From contig JALJCO010010144.1 of NCBI GenBank assembly GCA_023101725.1, forward strand, positions 85,749 through 149,748: a DNA stretch of 64,000 bases, given 5' to 3'. This document shows, one piece after another, positions 57,374 to 64,000 of the stretch. The position numbers were made by a program, and so were the translations under genes. This DNA comes from Atherinomorus stipes. Taxonomy: Eukaryota > Chordata > Actinopteri > Atheriniformes > Atherinidae. Positions within the stretch are counted from its first letter, which is position 1. Every line of letters starts with the position of its first letter. Below the pieces are notes generated by a model that did no database searches, was not told the DNA's origin, and was given only the letters and a program-made list of their open reading frames with translations.

Positions 57374-58348
57374 TTCATCCTACCTGTACTGCATCATCAT
57401 CATCATCATCTTCATCCTACCTGTACTGCATCATCATCATCATCATCTTCATCTTACCTGTACTGCATCATCATCATCATCTTCATCCTACCTGTACTGC
57501 ACCATCATCATCATCATCTTCATCTTACCTGTACTGCATCATCATCATCATCTTCATCTTACCTGTACTGCATCATCATCATCATCATCTTCATCTTACC
57601 TGTACTGCATCATCATCATCTTCTTCATCCTACCTGCACTACATCATCATCATCTTCTTCATCCTACCTGTACTGCATCATCATCATCTTCTTCATCCTA
57701 CCTGTGCTGCATCATCATCATCTTCTTCATCCTACCTGTACTGCATCATCATCATCTTCTTCATCCTACCTTTACTGCATCATCATCATCATCTTCATCC
57801 TACCTGTACTGCATCATCATCATCATCATCTTCATCTTACCTGTACTGCATCATCATCATCATCTTCATCCTACCTGTACTGCATCATCATCATCATCAT
57901 CTTCATCTTACCTGTACTGCATCATCATCATCATCATCTTCATCTTACCTGTACTGCATCATCATCATCATCATCTTCATCTTACCTGTACTGCATCATC
58001 ATCATCTTCTTCAATCTACCTGCACTACATCATCATCATCTTCTTCATCCTACCTGTACTGCATCATCATCATCTTCTTCATCCTACCTGTGCTGCATCA
58101 TCATCATCTTCTTCATCCTACCTGTACTGCATCATCATCATCATCATCTTCATCTTACCTGTACTGCATCATCATCATCATCATCATCATCTTCATCTTA
58201 CCTGTACTGCATCATCATCATCTTCTTCATCCTACCTGTACTGCATCATCATCATCTTCTTCATCCTACCTGTGCTGCATCATCATCATCTTCTTCATCC
58301 TACCTGTACTGCATCATCATCATCATCATCTTCATCTTACCTGTACTG

Positions 58349-58379
<31 letters not shown>

Positions 58380-58707
58380 TTCATCTTACCTGTACTGCAT
58401 CATCATCATCTTCTTCATCCTACTCTGCACTACATCATCATCATCTTCTTCATCCTACCTGTGCTGCATCATCATCATCTTCTTCATCCTACCTGCACTA
58501 CATCATCATCATCTTCTTCATCCTACCTGCACTACATCATCATCATCTTCTTCATCCTACCTGTACTGCATCATCATCATCTTCTTCATCCTACCTGTAC
58601 TGCATCATCATCATCTTCTTCATCCTACCTGCACTGCATCATCATCATCATCTTCATCTTACCTGTACTGCATCATCATCATCATCATCTTCATCTTACC
58701 TGTACTG

Positions 58708-58738
<31 letters not shown>

Positions 58739-59112
58739 TTCATCTTACCTGTACTGCATCATCATCATCATCTTCATCTTACCTGTACTGCATCATCATC
58801 ATCTTCTTCATCCTACCTGTACTGCATCATCATCATCATCATCATCTTCATCTTACCTGTACTGCATCATCATCATCATCATCATCTTCATCTTACCTGT
58901 ACTGCATCATCATCATCTTCTTCATCCTACCTGCACTACATCATCATCAGCTTCTTCATCCTACCTTTACTGCGTCATCATCATCATCATCATCTTCATC
59001 TTACCTGTACTGCATCATCATCATCATCATCATCTTCATCTGACCTGTACTGCATCATCATCATCTTCATCTTACCTGTACTGCATCATCATCTTCATCC
59101 TACCTTCACTGT

Positions 59113-59182
<70 letters not shown>

Positions 59183-59671
59183 CCACCACCATCATCATCC
59201 TTCCTGTACTGCATCTTCATCCTACCTGTACTGCAGAATCATCTTCATCATCTTCATCCTACCTGTATTCCACACATCTTCATCCTACCTGAACTGCATC
59301 ATCATCAGCAGCATCATCATCTTCATCCTACCTGTACTGCATCATCATCATCATCATCTTCATCCTGCATGTACTGCATCATCATCATCATCCTATCTGT
59401 ACTGCAGAATCATCTTCATCCTGCATGTACTGCAGCATCATCTTCATCCTACCTGTACTGCATCATCATCATCATCATCATCATCTTCATCCTGCATGTA
59501 CTGCATCATCATCATCATCCTATCTGTACTGCAGAATCATCTTCATCCTGCGTGTACTGCAGCATCATCTTCATCCTACCTGTACTGCATCATCATCATC
59601 AGCATCATCATCTTCATCCTGCATGTACTGCATCATCATCTTCATCCTATCTGTACTGCAGCATCATCTTC
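57374..59671 (+). repeat. Composite (CAT)n-rich minisatellite, 2.3 kb
   Basis: Units of tacctgtactg followed by (CAT)3-10 and cttcatcc or cttcttcatcc repeat about 60 times, each close to a multiple of three bases. The longest pure run is (CAT)n at about 59115-59183. Because unit lengths stay in phase and no unit holds a stop, all three plus-strand frames stay open for long distances (827, 740 and 317 codons of poly-His, poly-Ser or poly-Ile). These are not believable proteins. Toward the 3' end variants with gcatgtactg and gcagaatcatc dominate. Confidence 0.93.
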
Positions 59672-59997
59672 GTTGATCTTAGAAACGCCCACTTTGCATA
59701 TTCATTTGCAGCAGACACACAATGTTATTACCATCTTGCCCGATACCAGGAGCAAACTTCTTTGTGTCCTGTTAGTGAATCAGTTTCAGACGATTATTGC
59801 GTGTGCAATCAAGATTGTGCTTGTTTTAATACAAACAATCTTTTCATAAATCAGGGCCTTGGTGTGTTTGTATCCATTTCCCAGCATGACGTGGTTCCTT
59901 ACTTACTTCCTTCCTTACTCAGTTAAAACATCATGTGGCATTCTGGAAAAGTTGGGAAAGTCTACGCAGAAATTTAAGGTTGGAAATACATAGTGTG

Positions 59998-60130
59998 TTA
60001 GGCCTGGGCGATATGGACCAAATATCATATCACGATACATTTATTTTAGATGATGATATACGTTATATACCTTTATTTTTACTGTTATTTGTCTGAAAGT
60101 TTCATTTCATATCAAACAGCTGTTTTTTAG
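59998..60130 (+). repeat. hAT-like MITE end fragment
   Basis: It begins taggcctgggcgatatgg, followed by atcacgatac, typical of a fish MITE terminus. The right end is absent. The next element begins at 60147. Confidence 0.5.
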
Positions 60131-60146
60131 TATTGAAACATGTTAA

Positions 60147-60999
60147 AGGGGAAGTTCAGAATTTTTGACACAGGGCCTCATTTACAAGTGAGCCAGAATA
60201 CTACTTATCACTGAAGACGGTTTCAACATATTTCATCCCGTTATTCTAGTTCCAGGGGTTGCTGATGCTAATGCTAGTGGAAGTCAATAGGAATCTGCTA
60301 GCCTGTCATTAAAACCAATCTTATCCACTCCACAGAACATCCGAGGCAAATCAGCAAGCCTATCTGTGTAAATCCCGTGTTAAACTAGTAAACTCAGGTG
60401 TTAAAAAAAGTAAAACTAGCCTTGTATGACAAATTTTGTATTACATATTAAGGAAGTAGTTTCTTACCAGCTTTCTACCTTTGCCAGTGTATTCCGGTTC
60501 ATAGAGACATGGTGACAGTTAGTTTGGTGAAAAAAGTTCAAAATCATCTTCAAAATCCGACATATCCTCATGCCTTTCAGACGTGGCCGTATTTTAGACT
60601 TTATATTTGTGTAATCAGATTCCTTCATGCATGTAGCAGCAGATGACATCACTCTGCTGCCAAATACAGGAAGTAAAACTTTGTAAAGTTTCTCAGCAGC
60701 AACAATCAAAATGCAACAAAATGCAGGTTAGTTTTATTTGTAACACTATTCTGGTAACACGGCATTTGCACAGATAGTCTGAATTTATAAATGATTTGCC
60801 TCAGATGTTCTGTGGAGTGGATAAGATTGTTATTAATGACAGGCTAGCAGATTCCTATTGACTTGCACTAGCATTAGCATTGGCGACCCACTGGAACTAG
60901 GATAACGGAATGAAATATGTTGAAACCGTTTTCAGTGATAACTAGCATTCTGGCTCACTTGTAAATGAGGCCCTATGTCAAAAATTCTGAACTTCCCCT
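60147..60999. mobile_element. TTAA-flanked foldback MITE, 853 bp
   Basis: The left end AGGGGAAGTTCAGAATTTTT is mirrored by the right end AAAAATTCTGAACTTCCCCT. Pairing continues for about 250 bp on each side (gcctcatttacaagtgagcc and inverse; cttatccactccacagaaca and inverse). TTAA flanks both ends (60143-60146 and 61000-61003), which points to a piggyBac- or Kolobok-type mobiliser. The 81-codon frame inside shows no known motif. Confidence 0.88.
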
Positions 61000-61159
61000 T
61001 TAAGCATAAAGGCACTGCTACACTGCAGTGATGGAACTGACAAAACACTGGTTAGAAATGTTTGTCAATTCAAAGTTATTAAAGGTAGTTGGCTGTTTTT
61101 TTTTTAACGATTTCTCTGTAAAAGTCTTGGGGAGGATTGTTTTCCAGACAGTTTAAATA

Positions 61160-61345
61160 ATAGCTATTTTCATATACCGATACCATATCTATATGTAAAA
61201 TCGCGGTCTCGATCTATTTTACTAATAAAATCTGGTGAGATATCATTGTTTTGTTATGAAATCTAATGAGATTTTACTAAATACCGCAAGATGTCATCAT
61301 TCTGATATGAAATCTTGCTGTATTTCATGAAATCTCGTGAGATTT
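61160..61345 (+). repeat. Fragment of the palindromic MITE family
   Basis: Blocks ttttcatataccgatacc, gatctattttactaataaaat and tcatgaaatctcgtgagatt match the arms and centre of the element at 12331-12631. The outer ends are lost, and it abuts the 3' end of the Rex1-like LINE. Confidence 0.65.
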
Positions 61346-61499
61346 CGAAACAAAATGAAATTAAATGAAAATGAAAAATATTTTATTCATCCCAGAAGGG
61401 AAATTCAGCATTGTAAAAAGCTCACTCACTTCTTCTTCTTTTTTTTAAAAAAACAAAACAATATAACATCTATATGAAATGATAATATAACAATAATAA

Positions 61500-61516
61500 G
61501 TCAGTCAGTCAGTCTT
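61500..61516 (+). repeat. (GTCA)n microsatellite
   Basis: About four units in the 3' UTR of the LINE (minus-strand gactgactgac). It expands a GACT motif also seen once at 7355. Confidence 0.8.
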
Positions 61517-61537
61517 GTTCTTTAGATTGTTACCATT

Positions 61538-62636
61538 TCACAAACTGATTGACCAGTTCCCTGTACTCGGCTTCTTGTCCATCACTAATACACCCCACAA
61601 CTGCAGAGTCATCAGAGTATTTCTGCAGATGACAGGATCAGAGTTGTACTGGAAGTCTGAGGTGTACAGTGTAAAGAGGAATGGTGAGAGTACAGTTTCT
61701 TGTGGTGCTCCAGTGCTGCTGACCACCATCTCAGACACACAACCTTTCAGTCTCACAAACTGGTCTGTTAGGTAGTTGTAAATCCAGGTGGTTGTGGAGG
61801 ATCCACCTGGAAGTTATGGAGCTTCTCACATAGCAAAGCAGGCTGAATAGTATTAAAGGCACTTGAAAAATCAAAGAACATGACCCTCAAAGTGCTGCCT
61901 GACTGGTCCAGATGAGAGTGGGCTCTCTGAAGCAGGAGGATGATGGCGTCTTCAACCCCAAACCCATTACTATATGCAAACTGTAATGGGTCCTGAAAGG
62001 TATTCACTTCCTTGTTGAGGTGAGCCAGTAAGAGTCTCTCCAGGACTTTCATGATGTGAGATGTCAGGGCAACTGGTCTGAAGTCATCTGGTTAAGCTGG
62101 TTGTGGTTTTTTAGGGACTGGAACAAGACAGGATGTTTTCCACAGCACAGGAACTCTGTTCTGTCTCAGGCTGGTGTTAAAAAGGTGCTGGAGAACCGGA
62201 CATAGTTGTTCTGAGCAGGTCCGACTGACACCATCTGGACCTGCAGCCTTGTTCCGGTTCAGTTTCTCTAGTTGTTTCTTGACCTGGTCACAGGAGACAG
62301 TCAGGCTGGAGGTGGAGGCAAAAGAGGTCTCAGGATGTCCTGATGTGGAGGGAGATGAGGCTGTGTTCAGGTCCATGACTGAGGTGCAGGGTGACAGAGA
62401 GAAGGTGGGACAGGAAAGCTGTGGGCTCATGGAGGGTGTGTGGTGTGTTGGGTTGTCGGCAGGGGGGAACTGAACCTATTGAAGAACATCTTCAGTTTGT
62501 TTGCTCTGTCCAGACCTCCATCAGTCTGATCCCCCTTCAACTTAAAGCCAGTGATCTTCTTCATTCCCGACCACACATCCCTCACGTTGTTCTGCTGGAG
62601 CTGCTCTCCAACTTCTTCCTGTCGTCCTCCTTGCAT
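61538..62636 (-). pseudogene. Rex1-like reverse transcriptase, frameshifted and truncated
   Basis: In order on the minus strand are WSGMKKITGFKLKG (linker, about 62560-62590), LNRNKAAGPDGVS (about 62225-62265), MKVLERLLLAHLNKEV, then VMFFDFSSAFNTIQP (catalytic Asp, about 61845-61890), and GAPQETVLSPFLFTLYTSDF (about 61650-61710). The next codons read, in a shifted frame, as KYSDDSAVV, the YxDD active site, at 61595-61625. Frameshifts separate these parts, a Gly-to-Glu change is seen in the GAPQGT motif, and the region after the active site is missing. Confidence 0.86.
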
Positions 62637-62756
62637 TTCTTAGTCTGTGTTTTCAGTTGTTTTTGTGTGGTCTTCAGTAACTCCCTGTCTCCATCCCTGA
62701 AAGCTTTCTTTTTGATGTTCAGCAGCTTTTTCAGGTCACTGGTGATCCAGGGTTTG

Positions 62757-63824
62757 TTATTGGGGGAAGCACCTCACTGTTCTTGTTGGAATGATGTTGT
62801 CCACACAGAAGTTTATGTAATCTGTCACACACTCAGTCATGGTGTTGATGTCATCTCCATGAGGTTCACAGAGGACATTCCAGTTTGTGGCCTCAAAGCA
62901 CCCTCTCAGAGCATCTTCAGCCTCAGTAGACCAGGTTTTAATCGTCCTCCTAATGACTGGTTGCTGCTGAACGATGGGCTTGTAGGTGGAGGTGAGAAGA
63001 ACCAGATTATGATCTGATCTTCCTAAAGGAGGCAGGGCAGAGGAGCTGTATGTATTCTTAGTATTTGCATAAAATAAGTCCAACATTTTATTTTCTCTGG
63101 TGGAGCAGCTGACAAACTGCTGGAAAGTTGGCAACGTAGCAGAGAGGGAGACGTTGTTGAAGTCTCCAGAGATCGCCATGAATGAGTTTGGATGCTGTGT
63201 TTGTAGTTTAGCCACGACAGAGCTGATGACATCACAGGCTGTCTCTGGTGCGGTACCTGGTATCATATAAACCGCTACCAGAATAACACAGCCAAACTCT
63301 CTGGGTAAATAATATGGATGGAAGCTCACAGCTAACAGTTCAATGTCTCTTGTGCAGATCTTCTCCTTGACAGTGATGTGTCCTGGATGGCACCAACGCT
63401 GATTGACCAGAACTGCAATTCCGCCTCCCTTCCGCTTCCCGCTGAGCTGTTTATTTCGGTCTGCACGGACCGTCTTGAAGCCGTGTACAGACGCATTACA
63501 GTCCGGGATGTGTTCATGCAGCCATGTCTCGGTGAAACACATGATACTGCATTCTCTGTACTCTTTCTGAGACCTTGTTAGCACTTCAAGCTCGTCCATC
63601 TTGTTAGCTAGCGATCTCACATTACCCATCACAACAGTTGGAAGAAACGGTTTAAATCTCCACCGTTTTTCTCTCTGCCTTACCCCTGCCCTGCATCCTC
63701 TTGTCTTTCTCTTTAACTCCACTGGGATTTGACGTGTTATTTCGCTAATAATCTTGATTTGGGAGAGTTTTAACAGTTGCTCCCTGTGGTAAACAATTTT
63801 TCTGTTGCCATGGATACACATCAT
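62757..63824 (-). pseudogene. LINE APE-type endonuclease domain, 355 codons open
   Basis: This domain nicks target DNA to prime reverse transcription. The 355-residue frame begins MMCIHGNRKIVYHREQLL. It contains GNVRSLANKMDEL (Asn motif), CFTETWLHEHIPD (catalytic Glu), AISGDFNNV (Asp-Phe-Asn motif) and LGRSDHNLVLL (terminal SDH motif), in the usual order. The catalytic residues look intact. The frame stops at 62757 where the element continues in another frame (NNKPWITSDLKKLL-type sequence), so the full ORF is broken. Rex1 identity is inferred; L2 relatives have the same layout. Confidence 0.85.
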
Positions 63825-64000
63825 AACAAGTAGTGGAAAAAGCTAAATATATGAAGAAAAATCTGATTTGCACAGCCTTCAAACCAGCATAAAAATCCTC
63901 CCAGAAAAACCTAATCTGACAAGTAATGTCAATAAAAAAGACAACTATATTTAAAAAAAACACAAAAGCTAAGAGAGAGCTGTTACAAACTGCAGCTACC

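Larger units (their letters stand above)
61346..63990 (-). mobile_element. Rex1-like LINE (CR1/L2 superfamily), nearly full, decayed
   Basis: On the minus strand an endonuclease frame (63824-62757) is followed by reverse transcriptase pieces (62430-61538) and a 3' end with ctaaagaacaagactgac, aatttcccttctgggatgaa, taaaa and a (TTTCA)-like tail at 61346-61375. The same 3' end is found at 7330-7465. The reverse transcriptase is cut off after the active site: sequence passes from the cagtttgtgaaatgg segment (about 61535) directly to the 3' UTR, so the C-terminal half of the ORF is deleted. The 5' end probably extends toward the window edge. Confidence 0.82.

Noticed and set aside
57366..59849. 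An 827-residue His/Ser/Ile-rich protein
   Set aside because: It is the translation of an in-phase (CAT)n array, with equally long frames in the other two phases and no conserved domain.

Overview
This window looks like intergenic or intronic DNA from a teleost fish. It carries a Rex3-type (RTE-clade) and a Rex1-type (CR1/L2 superfamily) non-LTR retrotransposon, several Tc1/mariner transposases, many hAT-like and foldback elements, large minisatellites and long homopolymer runs. Nothing bacterial or viral in organisation is present. No complete host gene was found. The only plausible host coding piece is one short candidate first exon at 31503-31626 (start codon, hydrophobic segment, splice donor). 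Almost every long open frame lies in a transposon or in a tandem repeat that happens to lack stop codons.

Layout. 1.65-6.68 kb: an old hAT-like element split by a second hAT, itself split by a Tc1/mariner and carrying an L2-like LINE tail. 7.2-8.6 kb: a Rex1-like tail and a truncated foldback element. 9.5-11.25 kb: a 21-bp minisatellite. 12.1-13.1 kb: a three-level nest. 14.1-15.3 kb: a second foldback element swollen by a 34-bp array. 15.6-16.25 kb: a possible solo LTR. 19.97 and 23.35-24.5 kb: a 49-bp minisatellite and a stray unit. 24.5-26.6 kb: a foldback element, one of two inverted repeat copies, and another MITE. 26.6-32.7 kb: the least repetitive stretch, with the candidate exon. 32.7-34.5 kb: a foldback element with two insertions. 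35.5-35.9 kb: a set of inverted GTACAGTTGAGAC motifs. 38.4-39.9 kb: hAT-like pieces with an 11-bp array. 41.0-42.1 kb: Tc1 copy A. 42.7-44.35 kb: a 22-bp minisatellite split by a hAT. 45.6-46.1 kb: a MITE within a MITE. 47.9-51.3 kb: Tc1 copy B in three pieces. 51.4-52.2 kb: a MITE. 53.8-57.2 kb: a foldback element split by Rex3, which is split by a hAT. 57.4-59.7 kb: a (CAT)n-rich array. 60.1-61.0 kb: a TTAA-flanked foldback element. 61.3-64 kb: the Rex1-like LINE on the minus strand.

The genes do not form a pathway. What the window shows is order of insertion: target-site duplications read directly from the sequence give relative ages at several loci. Two observations stand out. The 22-bp minisatellite unit is nearly identical to the segment encoding the reverse-transcriptase active site of the Rex1-like LINE in the same window, which suggests a minisatellite born from a retrotransposon. 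Several different elements also carry their own expanded tandem arrays. Three stretches of strand-biased A- or G-rich sequence look unreliable and may be assembly artefacts. I found no convincing new enzymatic or defence system.
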